A stretch of 64,000 nucleotides of DNA, from positions 1-64,000 of the forward strand of contig BQMF02000271.1 of NCBI GenBank assembly GCA_027922465.2, given 5' to 3'. The notes beneath the pieces are model-generated. The model had not been told where the DNA came from. It was given only the letters and a program-made list of their open reading frames with translations, and ran no database searches. The position numbers were made by a program, and so were the translations under genes. The stretch is from Turritopsis dohrnii (lineage: Eukaryota > Cnidaria > Hydrozoa > Anthoathecata > Oceaniidae). Positions 22,528 through 33,589 of the stretch are shown here, piece after piece. Each line of letters starts with the position of its first letter. Position 1 is the first letter of the stretch.

Positions 22528-22985
22528 CTTCACAATTATGATAAAAAATTGTGGAGTTTCTGTAAAAGATTTGGAAGGTGGACCATATACATTGCATGAT
22601 GACCAATTACCTGTAGTACAGCTTTTTGCAAAAAAACACAGATAAACTACGGCTCCCTACCCACATATGAGAAGTCAATAACAATATACACAATATAGAT
22701 AACAACATAGATAACATAATGAATACCTAATTAACCTCTCCTACCTGCGTTACCTGTGTTCCCAATGCTGCACGCCTATTAAAGTTAAGAATGTTTAGAT
22801 ACTTATTTGTTCATCATTTACGAAAAGTAAAGTATACAACTTTAGTAAATTGTATCCATCAATATTAAAATGATGATGAAGTACTAAATGGACAATATAA
22901 ACAAATGCCAGTTCTCTGGAATCAGTTGACGCGCAGATTTACATTTCATTTTAACAACTGCAGCAGTCATCAGCGAATAAAATTC
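22528..22985. other. no gene recognised
   Basis: Non-coding; a few stray GTTACCTGT units occur near 22742-22765, ahead of the minisatellite. Confidence 0.4.
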
Positions 22986-24154
22986 CGTAATGTTACCTAT
23001 GTTACCAGTGTTACCTATGTTACCTGTGTTACCTATGTTAACTAGGTTACCTGTGTTCCCAATGTTAGCTGTGTTACTTATGTTACCTGTGTTACCTATG
23101 TTACCTGTGTTACCTATGTTCACTATGTTACCTGTGATACCTATGTTACCTGTGTTACCTGTGATACCTGTGTTACCTGTGTTACCTATGTTACCTATGT
23201 TACCTGTGTTACCTATGTTACCTATGTTACCTATGTTACCCTTGTTACATGTGTTACCTGTGATACCTGTATTACCTGTGTTACCTATGTTACCTATGTT
23301 ACCTGTGTTACCTGTGTTACCTATGTTACCTATGTTACCTGTGTTACCTATGTTACCTATGTTACCTATGTTACCCTTGTTACATGTGTTACCTGTGATA
23401 CCTGTGTTTCCTGTGTTACCTATGTTACCTGTGTTACCTGTGATACCTGTGTTACCTGTGTTACCTATGTTACCTATGTTACCTGTGTTACCTGTGTTAC
23501 CTATGTTACCTATGTTACCTATGTTACCTGTGTTACCTATGTTACCTATGTTACCTATGTTACCCTTGTTACATGTGTTACCTGTGATACCTGTGTTTCC
23601 TGTGTTACCTATGTTACCTGTGTTACCTGTGATACCTGTGTTACCTATGTTACCTGTGTTACCTGTGATACCTGTGTTACCTATGTTACCTATGTTACCT
23701 GTGTTACCTGTGTTACCTATGTTACCTATGTTACCTGTGTTACCTATGTTACCTATGTTACCTATGTTACCCTTGTTACATGTGTTTCCTGTGTTACCTG
23801 TGTTAACTACGTTACCTGTGTTCCCTATGTAGCCTATGTTCAAATGTTACCTGTGTTAACTGTGTAACTTATGTTACCCATGTAACCTTTGTTACCTATG
23901 TTACCTTTGTTACCTATGTGTACTGTGTTACCTGTGTTCCCAATGTTAACTTTGTCACCTTGCATAACTATGCTATGTATGTTACCTGTGTTACCTATGT
24001 TAACTACCTTACCTGTGTTCCCAATGTTAGCTGTGTTACCTATGTTACCTATGTTACCTATGTTACCTGTGTTACCTATGTTACCTTTGTTACCTATGTT
24101 ACCTGTGTTACCTGTGTTCCCAATGTTAGCTGTATTACCTATGTTACCTATGTA
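22986..24154. repeat. 9-bp minisatellite, about 1.17 kb
   Basis: Uninterrupted arrays of GTTACCTAT and GTTACCTGT, with rarer GTGATACCT, GTTCCCAAT and GTTACCCTT variants. A variant block CCCTTGTTACATGTG recurs at 23239, 23374, 23563 and 23770. The spacings are 135, 189 and 207 bp, all multiples of 9, so segments of the array were themselves duplicated. The long open frames through it on both strands (Leu-Pro-Met or Gly-Asn-Thr/Ile repeats) are a result of the period being divisible by three, not genes. The array ends directly at a Helitron-like 3' terminus. Confidence 0.97.
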
Positions 24155-25543
24155 GTATCCCGTGTAAAAATTTTTTACGGGTTTTACTTCTGAAAATGAC
24201 GTCTCAAAAATGGTGTCGAAAAATTAAATCACATAATGAAAAAACAGAAAGTACATCAGTGTTGAAAGTACTGTAAACTCAAACCTTAATAAAAAGAAAT
24301 AATAGGTGCAGGTACCATAAAATTCGTTTGAATTAGAGAGAGATAGAACTCGGAGATCCTAACTGCATTACTGAACTCTAAAAAATATACCAAAGCATGT
24401 ATGATACTTCAGTGACAACATCATTTTTAGTTCTCTATCAACACAGGAGTTCTGAACAGAACAACTTTTTAATCAGAAGAAACACAACAAAATATTGTTG
24501 TATAGAATAGTTGTATACCAATATACGCCACGGCGGCGTCGCTCGCCACCCATCTTCAGCTTGCGTTGTGTCGCAGAATTCTTGAATCTGGGTAAAAATT
24601 TTTTACTGGCATTAATCAATGTAAGCTGAATCACAGAAAAGCTTAATAAATAAATTTTCCCTGGAAAGAACCAAAGATCAAAATAATTAAAATATTAAAA
24701 CATCGAAATACTTAACATTTGCTCCTGGGATAATTTGTAACTCTGGAGACATGAAACACAATCAAACATTGAAATGATAAAGAATTTGAATCATCGAAAC
24801 GCTTAAAAAAACCTATTTAGTCAAATTGGTTTTCTACATGCAGAAGACAGCCACCCATGTTCAGCATGCGTCCAGTTCACGAAAAATAAAATGAAGAATT
24901 GGCAATGATAAGTTTGCCCATGTTGTAGAGTGTTGAATATAACTGGTAAATTTTTTTTTACAGTTTTAGTCAATGTGAGTTGAACCGAGAGAAAGGATTA
25001 GTCAATTAAATTTCCCCTGGAGACATAAAAGAATCAAACATCAAAATAATAATAAAAATTGGAAATCGAAATAATAGATTTACTAGTTTCTAGCTCTCTA
25101 TACGAGTGCGTTTTTACACGAGAGCTATACTGAACTCACACCGGTTTGAGATTTCAATACGGGTAGAAATATCTTCTATGCACGATGGAATAAATTTACC
25201 ACATTCCATATTTTTATTTCATGTGTCAGCAAAATTTAATTAACATGCAAAAGCTTGTTAACACATTTTATGATAAAACAATGAAATGTGAAAACTTTCA
25301 CACCTTTCCAAATTTCAGTACAGCCGTTATCATGTAAACATCGCTAAAGGTTTGACCAGGAACCATAGTGAAATAATTACCTGTATCGAAACTCGTAAGG
25401 GGAGGATTGAAATTCCAAACCGGTTTGAGTTCACTACGGCTCTCATGTAAACACACTCTTAAAGTGGCAATTTATAAAACTAAATTCAAGTATTCAGAAT
25501 AAAAGAAATTTATTTTGTGTTTATTTTGTGGTAAAAATGACCA
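24155..25543 (-). mobile_element. inverted Helitron-like remnants
   Basis: Read on minus, the segment ending at 24155 has the hairpin TAAAAAATTTTTA followed by CACGGGATACTA, matching the 3' end of the plus-strand units farther right (hairpin, then CGGGATACTAG). Further inverted 3'-region blocks (TTCTGCGACACAACGCA..., then GGGTGGCGAGCGACGCC) lie near 24530-24600, and a weaker one (GAACATGGGTGGC on minus) near 24850. The coding content is nil. Confidence 0.5.
25104..25458. mobile_element. 355-bp TIR element (MITE)
   Basis: The left arm (25104-25158) contains GAGTGCGTTTTTACACGAGA and ACCGGTTTGAGATTTCAAT. The inverse of the right arm (25406-25458) contains GAGTGTGTTTACATGAGA and ACCGGTTTGGAATTTCAAT. 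The ~54-bp inverted arms have several mismatches. There is no open frame. It lies in or beside the inverted Helitron-like remnants. Superfamily unknown. Confidence 0.75.
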
Positions 25544-26131
25544 TCTTATTATACTAATTCGCGATTGTGTGTCACACTTTTATTTTAGAGAGTGACATAT
25601 TTGTTTTTTTTTCACGGTCAAATCCTTCTTATTTTTTCCCTTTTTGTCGTAAAGCCACGCGGAGGCGATAGACACTTTTTTTGATTTTCCGCGATTAGTA
25701 TATGCTCCTCCGTTTTGTTATTTTGGTTTGCGCAGTGGAAATCAGCCGAAAAACGTCTTTGGAGGAGTGCGAGCAATGCAACGTCTTCGTTCGAAATTTG
25801 TCAACGATCATTTCGTGAGCAAGAAACTTCGCGAAGAAGACGTGTTTCTTTTTGTATACGAATATTTTAATTTAAATTTCATTGTTTTAGGCAGCAAATC
25901 GACGAAAAAACTGACAAAGAAACACAGGTTTGTATGCACGAAGGTATTGTTATTATTACAAAACGTTTTATTAATGCCTGAAAAGAAACTTTTATATACA
26001 CGAGTTAAATTCTGTGACACAACGCATACTGAACATGGGTGGCGAGTGACGCGTACGTACCACAGGAATGGCAGATTTGACCTAATGTTTTCAAAGTTAA
26101 GTTCGGTAAAAAGTTTTTACCCGGGATACTA
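25544..26131 (+). mobile_element. Helitron-like unit A (short, 0.59 kb)
   Basis: Starts TCTTATTATACTAATTCGCG after a host A. It ends with the hairpin GGTAAAAAGTTTTTACC, ten-odd bases before GGGATACTA, as rolling-circle Helitrons do (5' TC, 3' hairpin then CTRR). A 5' hairpin (GTGTGTCACAC) follows the start. It is an internally deleted version of unit B: it joins the unit's 5' part, with the short open frame from 25774, directly to the 3' part. The next unit begins at the following base. No Rep/helicase gene. Confidence 0.7.
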
Positions 26132-28866
26132 TCTATATATACTAATTCGCGTTGTGTGCAACACATTTAACTTAGAGAGTGTTTGTTTTTCTGTTTTTTA
26201 ATGGTCAAAATCTTCTTAATCGTGGTCATATAGCGGCAGTTCGACCACGCAAGACTTGATTTTCCGCGATTAGTATATGCTCCTCCGTTTTGTTATTTTT
26301 GGTTTGCGCACTGGAAATCAGCCGAAAAACGTCTTTGGAGGAGTGCGAGCAATGCAATGTTAATCGTTCGAAATTTGTCAACGATCATTTCGTGGGCAAG
26401 AAACTTCGCGAAGAAGACGTGTTTCTTTTTGTATACGAATATTTTAATTTAAATTTCATTGTTTTAGGCAGCAAATCGACGAAAGAACTGACGAAGAAAC
26501 ACAGGTTTGTATGCACGAAGGTATTGTTATTATTATAAAACGTTTTATTATCGTGTTTATTGCTAAACTTTTACTCTTATAATAAAAGAACACGGGTTAG
26601 TTGTTTTTATAAAATGAAAAATCATATTTAGATATACAGAAGAAGTGCAGTGAAGTTTTTAAAAATTAGCTGCAGAAAGATCGAACGAACAAAAGGTATT
26701 ATTATAAAACTGTTATTTTTGATTAATAGAAGAACAAGTTAGTATTTAAATGTATTTAAATGTTTGTTTACGTTTTAGTTATCAATTTATTGTTAAACTT
26801 TTATTGTTTTTGTATTTTAGATTTTATTTTAGATTAATAAAAGAACAGGTATAACCACATGCTTAGGTGAGTTTTTAAACAGATGTTGTTTTTTATATAT
26901 AGGTTTTTTCAGAGGAAAACGAAACGAAGAACGAGATGAAGAAAGTCTATTTTTATTTTACGAGCTGTTTACGTATTTCTTTTTATAGTTATCAAATAGT
27001 TATGGGAGTGCAGCAGTAGAGTAGTGTAGATGAAGTTGAAGTTGTTTAAAAATGGCTGCAGAAAGGATGCTGTTTATTTACATTGGTGAAGAAAATGGTT
27101 TTACTTCTTTTTTCGGAGAGAAATTGTTTGGAGAAGATATAAAGTAATATACGTAAGTACATGAGTCAAACGGATTTAGTAAATACAGCGTTAAAAGAGA
27201 GTAAAAACAGAGTTAAAACGATCAAATCATAAGATGCATTACCCTCGAGCAGTTAATGATTTGTTTTGGTAACGAAGTTGCTGTTCCTTATTTTATTTAG
27301 TTCAAAATGGCTCCACAGTTATGAAGTTACGAAGAAAGCATTTTTATGACTTTCACTGTATAAAAATAGTATTGGAATTTCAGTAGAAAGCAAAGAGAAA
27401 GTGTATCTTTACAATAGGAAAGTATGCTGGAAAGTTAATCGAGTGTTATTAATTTGTTTACAGGTATGAAATTTTTACAGAAAGTAAAAGAGTTTAGAAG
27501 TGTTTGATGAACATGATCAATATTGTTTTCTATATCATGATGATGTGAATTGGTATTGAAAGGTAAAGTTAAAATAGTATCTATTTAGTTAAACACAGTT
27601 AGTATTATCAACATGATCAATATTGTTCACTATCATGATGATGTGAATTGGTATTGAAAGGTAAAGTTAAAATAGTATCTATTTAGTTAAACACTGTTAG
27701 TATTAGTGGATACATAAAGGATAAGAGGGATGTTTACTGTTGTGTTTTGAATTTTCCAGCAGAGAGGAGCTTTGAACTGGAAATAAAAAATGGCTCCACG
27801 TATGTTTTCATATGTTAAAAATTTTTCAGCTATACTAATTCTGTCATCACGTTTTTGTTTGTAATTATTATTTTTAAGGTTAATACATTTTCAAAGTTTC
27901 TTTTACTTTGTTTTGTTTTTCTTTAGATTTCGTCATAGCATGATTAGGTTTTTTGTATATGTTTTTTTAATGTTTTGATCTGTTAAAATAGAAATTAAGC
28001 ACATGATGGGTTATAATGTCGAGAGGGTTACTTAAGATTTACTTACTTAATGACTGTGCAATGAAACTATCTTACAAAAAATATGTGTTGTTGGCTGTAT
28101 TTTTCTTAAGTTTATATTTTATCGCGTTTATGCATATTTTGTGTTATGGTAATCGTTTACGTACTATGCCTAGGTATATAACTTTGAATTTATGATTTTA
28201 TTTGTGACTTTTTATCTTTTGTGTAAATTTTTCTTCTTAGTTATTGTTTTTAGGATAAATACGTACTTGAATTTCCTTTTTTTTTTGTTTCTTTTTTTTT
28301 TTCGGTATTACAATTGAAACATTATTCTTTTAGGCAATAATAAAAAAAGCATAAAGAAACTCATGGTTTTAATCATGATGTTGATGGTTTTGGGAAGAAC
28401 TAACTATATCATTTCAAAAATTCATTAATGGTTGCAGTCCAGAAGTAACTTTTGAACAAAAGAAAAAGTTGGAAGGTATCATTTTTGTAATGTTATTCAA
28501 TGTTTGGTTTTGTATGTCTTAGTAAACGGTTCTGTGTTATATATTGCATATTTTTACATTAAAGTGACTTCTCTTCTGCGTATGAATATATATTCTGAGC
28601 CATGTTGCTATTTGTTTCTGTTTTAAATTTTCTGAATGTAAGAAATGAATTAAAAAATTAATGCCTGAAAAGAAACTTTTGCAAGAGTTAAATTCTGCGA
28701 CACAACGCATACTAAACATGGGTGGCGAACGACGCCTCCTGGGATGTTTTTGAGTTGCGATTCTATGATTTATTTTTTCGTCACAGGGTTCGTACACGGG
28801 AATGGTGGATTTGACCTAATGTTTTCGAAGTTAAGTTCGGTAAAAAGTTTTTACCCGGGATACTAG
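26132..28866 (+). mobile_element. Helitron-like unit B (2.7 kb)
   Basis: Starts TCTATATATACTAATTCGCG and ends ...GGTAAAAAGTTTTTACCCGG then GATACTAG at 28866. The body is nearly identical to unit C apart from a duplicated block of about 90 bp (near 27600-27710) and scattered substitutions. It contains repeated AAAATGGCT(C/G)CA motifs and several poly-pyrimidine-AG and GT steps but no Rep/helicase coding sequence, so it is non-autonomous. Confidence 0.75.
26290..26538 (+). CDS. short open frame shared by units A, B and C
   Basis: About 80 codons reading ...SRKTSLEECEQCNVNRSKF, VNDHFVGKKLREEDVFLFVY, EYFNLNFIVLGSKSTKELTK. The same frame is at 29025-29273 in unit C without change, and, from an ATG at 25774, in unit A, where a substitution (G to S after HFV) is the main difference. 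A splice-like TTGTTTTAG/GCAGC lies within it, and the frame has no ATG before the conserved part in B and C. It may be a captured exon or only sequence copied with the unit. Not recognised. Confidence 0.2.
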   Translation: MLFLVCALEISRKTSLEECEQCNVNRSKFVNDHFVGKKLREEDVFLFVYEYFNLNFIVLGSKSTKELTKKHRFVCTKVLLLL

Positions 28867-31514
28867 TCTTATTATACTAATTCGCGTTGTGTGCAACACA
28901 TTTAACTTAGAGAGTGTTTGTTTTTCTGTTTTTTAATGGTCTAAATCTTCTTAATCGTGGTCATATAGCGGCAGTTCGACCACGCAAGACTTGATTTTCC
29001 GCGATTAGTATATGCTCCTCCGTTTTGTTATTTTTGGTTTGCGCACTGGAAATCAGCCGAAAAACGTCTTTGGAGGAGTGCGAGCAATGCAATGTTAATC
29101 GTTCGAAATTTGTCAACGATCATTTCGTGGGCAAGAAACTTCGCGAAGAAGACGTGTTTCTTTTTGTATACGAATATTTTAATTTAAATTTCATTGTTTT
29201 AGGCAGCAAATCGACGAAAGAACTGACGAAGAAACACAGGTTTGTATGCACGAAGGTATTGTTATTATTATAAAACGTTTTATTATCGTGTTTATTGCTA
29301 AACTTTTACTCTTATAATAAAAGAACACGGGTTAGTTGTTTTTATAAAATGAAAAATCATATTTAGATATACAGAAGAAGTGCAGTGAAGTTTTTAAAAA
29401 TTAGCTGCAGAAAGATCGAACGAACAAAAGGTATTATTATAAAACTGTTATTTTTGATTAATAGAAGAACAAGTTAGTATTTAAATGTATTTAAATGTTT
29501 GTTTACGTTTTAGTTATCAATTTATTGTTAAACTTTTATTGTTTTTGTATTTTAGATTTTATTTTAGATTAATAAAAGAACAGGTATAACCACATGCTTA
29601 GGTGAGTTTTTAAACAGATGTTGTTTTTTATATATAGGTTTTTTCAGAGGAAAACGAAACGAAGAACGAGATGAAGAAAGTCTATTTTTATTTTACGAGC
29701 TGCTTACGTATTTCTTTTTATAGTTATCAAATAGTTATGGGAGTGCAGCAGTAGAGTAGTGTAGATGAAGTTGAAGTTGTTTAAAAATGGCTGCAGAAAG
29801 GATGCTGTTTATTTACATTGGTGAAGAAAATGGTTTTACTTCTTTTTTCGGAGAGAAATTGTTTGGAGAAGATATAAAGTAATATACGTAAGTACATGAG
29901 TCAAACGGATTTAGTAAATACAGCGTTAAAAGAGAGTAAAAACAGAGTTAAAACGATCAAATCATAAGATGCATTACCCTCGAGCAGTTAATGATTTGTT
30001 TTGGTAACGAAGTTGCTGTTCCTTATTTTATTTAGTTCAAAATGGCTCCACAGTTATGAAGTTACGAAGAAAGCATTTTTATGACTTTCACTGTATAAAA
30101 ATAGTATTGGAATTTCAGTAGAAAGCAAAGAGAAAGTGTATCTTTACAATAGGAAAGTATGCTGGAAAGTTAATCGAGTGTTATTAATTTGTTTACAGGT
30201 ATGAAATTTTTACAGAAAGTAAAAGAGTTTAGAAGTGTTTGATGAACATGATCAATATTGTTTTCTATATCATGATGATGTGAATTGGTATTGAAAGGTA
30301 AAGTTAAAATAGTATCTATTTAGTTAAACACTGTTAGTATTAGTGGATACATAAAGGATAAGAGGGATGTTAACTGTTGTGTTTTGAATTTTCCAGCAGA
30401 GAGGAGCTTTGAACTGGAAATAAAAAATGGCTCCACGTATGTTTTCATATGTTAAAAATTTTTCAGCTATACTAATTCTGTCATCACGTTTGTGTTTGTA
30501 ATTATTATTTTTAAGGTTAATACATTTTCAAAGTTTCTTTTACTTTGTTTTGTTTTTCTTTAGATTTCGTCATAGCATGATTAGGTTTTTTGTATATGTT
30601 TTTTTAATGTTTTGATCTGTTAAGTAGAAATGAAGCACATGATGGGTTATAATGTTGAGAGGGTTACTTAAGAGAAGAATGGATTATGTAATTTAAATGA
30701 CTGTGCAATGAAACTATCTTACAAAAAATAAGCGTTGTTGGCTGTATTTTTCTTAAGTTTATATTTTATCGCGTTTATGCATATTTTGTGTTATGGTAAT
30801 CGTTTACGTACTATGCCTAGGTATATAACTTTGAATTTATGATTTTATTTGTGACTTTTTATCTTCTGTGTAAATTTTTGTTCTTAGTTATTGTTTTTAG
30901 GATAAATGCGTAGTTGAATTTCCTTTTTTTTTTTTGTTTCTTTTTTTTTTCGGTATTACAATTGAAACATTATTCTTTTAGGCAATAATAAAAAAAGCAT
31001 AAAGAAACTCATGGTTTTAATCATGATGTTGATGGTTTTGGGAAGAACTAACTATATCATTTCAAAAATTCATTAATGGTTGCAGTCCAGAAGTAACTTT
31101 TGAACAAAAGAAAAAGTTGGAAGGTATCATTTTTGTAATGTTATTCAATGTTTGGTTTTGTATGTCTTAGTAAACGGTTCTGTGTTATATATTGCATATT
31201 TTTACATTAAAGTTACTTCTCTTCTGCGTATGAATATATATTCTGAGCCATGTTGCTATTTGTTTCTGTTTTAAATTTTCTGAATGTAAGAAATGAATTA
31301 AAAAATTAATGCCTGAAAAGAAACTTTTGCAAGAGTTAAATTCTGCGACACAACGCATACTAAACATGGGTGGCGAACGACGCCTCCTGGGATGTTTTTG
31401 AGTTGCGATTCTATGATTTATTTTTTCGTCACAGGGTTCGTACACGGGAATGGTGGATTTGACCTAATGTTTTCGAAGTTAAGTTCGGTAAAAAGTTTTT
31501 ACCCGGGATACTAG
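28867..31514 (+). mobile_element. Helitron-like unit C (2.65 kb)
   Basis: Begins TCTTATTATACTAATTCGCG directly after the CTAG of unit B and ends with the same hairpin plus CTAG at 31514. It is near-identical to unit B over its whole length, which implies a recent tandem duplication. A short block near 30655-30690 differs. Confidence 0.75.
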
Positions 31515-32081
31515 TCTATATATACTAATTCGCGTTGTGTGCAACACATTTAACTTAGAGAGTGTTTGTTTTTTTGTTTTTTAATGGTCAAAATCTTCTT
31601 AATCGTGGTCATATAGCGGCAGTTCGCCCACGCAAGACACATTGACGATTAGTATAATAGCACGGGGCATTTGACGTCAGATGTTTTTATGATCACGGGG
31701 AACCATTGCATTGCATCCCCAATCGAACGCGACGTTTATGGGGAAATATCTCGAGAACCAATAGGGATAACTGACGTTTTTTGGGGTCGGTGACACGGGT
31801 GACGGAGTGACGCAACATTTGGGCCTAAATTTTATTTGGTACTGCGGATATGACGTCATTAAAATCTTTAATCCACGATATCTCTGCAACGGTTGATCGT
31901 AGCGAAACAACCCCATACATTTTTTTCCTCAGTTTTTCAAGCTCTACCACATGGGTACATTTTCCAGTCCCGATTCCGTAATTGAAATTTTCTTCATGGG
32001 GTACACACACAAGAACGCGTCGTATTTCTGCAGATTCTTTTCGAAATTAAAGTCGTAAAAAACTTTTACGCGAGATACTAG
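31515..32081 (+). mobile_element. Helitron-like unit D (0.57 kb, different body)
   Basis: Begins with the unit B-like 5' end (TCTATATATACTAATTCGCG then TTGTGTGCAACAC). After about 130 bp it switches to another body (GGGGAACCATTGCATTGCAT and later TGACGTCATTAAAATC). It ends with a hairpin (GTAAAAAACTTTTAC) and GAGATACTAG. It is a chimera sharing only termini with B and C. Confidence 0.65.
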
Positions 32082-32615
32082 TCTTATATATAATAGCGAG
32101 TGTGTGTCACACTTTTATTTTGGAGAGTGATAAATTTTGTTGAATTTTACGGTCAAAATCTTCTTAATCGTGGTCATATTTTTCGTTAGGCCATGCGTTT
32201 TTTTACGATTATTATATAGTAGCAAGTGCCGTGACGTCAGTTTTTTAATCTACCACGGGGAATCATTGCATTGCATCCCCAATTGAATGCGACATTTTGG
32301 GGGAAATAACTGGAGACCCAATAGGGAAAACTGACGTTTTTTAGGGTCCACAGTACGGGTGATGGGGTGTCGCAACATTTGGGTCTAAATTATTTTTGGT
32401 ATTGCGGCTATGACGTCATAAAAATCTTTGATCGGTGATATCTTTGCAACGGTTGGTCGTAGCGAAATGATCCCATACACTTTTTTGATCAGTTTTTCGA
32501 GCTCTACAACATGGATACACCGCGGTTGTGTGAATTAATTTTTTGTCACGGGGTTTGCACACGGGAAAAGCGAACTTGACTTAAACTCGGTAAAAATTTT
32601 TACCCGGGTTACTAA
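32082..32615 (+). mobile_element. Helitron-like unit E (0.53 kb)
   Basis: Begins TCTTATATATAATAGCGAG with a 5' hairpin GTGTGTCACAC. Its body is that of unit D (GGGGAATCATTGCATTGCAT). It ends with hairpin GGTAAAAATTTTTACC and GGGTTACTAA before a T: CTRR with the expected following T. It closes the tandem array. Confidence 0.65.
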
Positions 32616-33589
32616 TCATATATAAATCCCAAATGGAAAAAACAAACTTTGGTAGTGAAAATACATATCCATAACCAAATCACTACATAGCTGAAAGTAG
32701 AAGTTTGTGCTCTGGCTTTATTTAAATTACAGACTGTCATTTGTGTTGTGTTTTGAATTACGTTCGTTGTTCGTACAGGAAAATTGACAGTACATAATAT
32801 TAAATTTTGCAAAATAAAATATGATATACAGTATCAAAACAGTATACGTGATCATGGAATTCATCCATAGTAAACTATGTTTCCGTTGTTGGATTAAATG
32901 ACTATATATATATGTTTTAAAATATTATACGTAATAGGTTTTCTGTACTTCTTGTTGCATATACGACATCATGTTTTTACTAGATGTTTTTGTATGTACT
33001 TTTTGAAACTGGTTGAACTGATCGTTCTCCACAGGAAAGGCAAAAGGGTTTCCTTTATGGCTGGTACATCATGCTTTTAGTTCAGTTGGGCTACATTATA
33101 TCAGGATGTAAAATAAAAATAAATCTTCAGCCTGGCTATTGATAATGAATTTTCACCTTTGCACTGAAACCACACCTTCAATGGTTTGCTGTTTGAAGCA
33201 TATTAATTACCAATCATCATAACAATGTTATCAACAAAAACAAAACATCATTGATACATCAATTTTTTCTGGTTTTACACATTCATTCAAAAGTTTTTAC
33301 GAAGCTTTTTAAGACAACACTGAACTAAAACGATTCATTTCCATCATTTAACGTTTCATCTATTGAATCATTTTAAGACCTAGCAGAAAAAAAACAAAAA
33401 TCTTCCACTCATCTGCACTGACTGAAAAAAATGGCGTGCTGTAGACTAGCCTCTATTCTTATCTACTTTGGCGGCTAGGCGAAAATTCAATACCAAACCG
33501 CGGCTATAAAAGTGAACGGAGAAGAAGGAGAAGAAGGAGAAGGAAAATGCCGGTTTTAACATATATTTCGCCCTATGGGGAAATATATA
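32616..33589. other. no gene recognised
   Basis: AT-rich. A CGGCTATAAAAGTGAACGG sequence near 33501 looks like a TATA box but has no gene after it. It is followed by (GAAGGA)n. An imperfect palindrome (ATATATTTCGCCC/GGGGAAATATAT) lies near 33562-33590. Confidence 0.35.

Noticed and set aside
22986..24154. Regular direct repeats as a CRISPR array
   Set aside because: No spacers: the units are contiguous 9-mers, and the sequence is eukaryotic.
22884..24193. Long open frames made of Gly-Asn-Ile/Thr or Leu-Pro-Met repeats on both strands
   Set aside because: They are the translation of a 9-bp minisatellite; the period is a multiple of three, so frames stay open without selection.
25728..26201. 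157-codon open frame as a gene
   Set aside because: It runs through the hairpin and 3' terminus of unit A into unit B; only its first ~55 codons are shared with other units.
33495..33530. TATAAAAG as a promoter
   Set aside because: No coding segment follows on plus; only purine-rich low complexity and inverted Helitron-like sequence.
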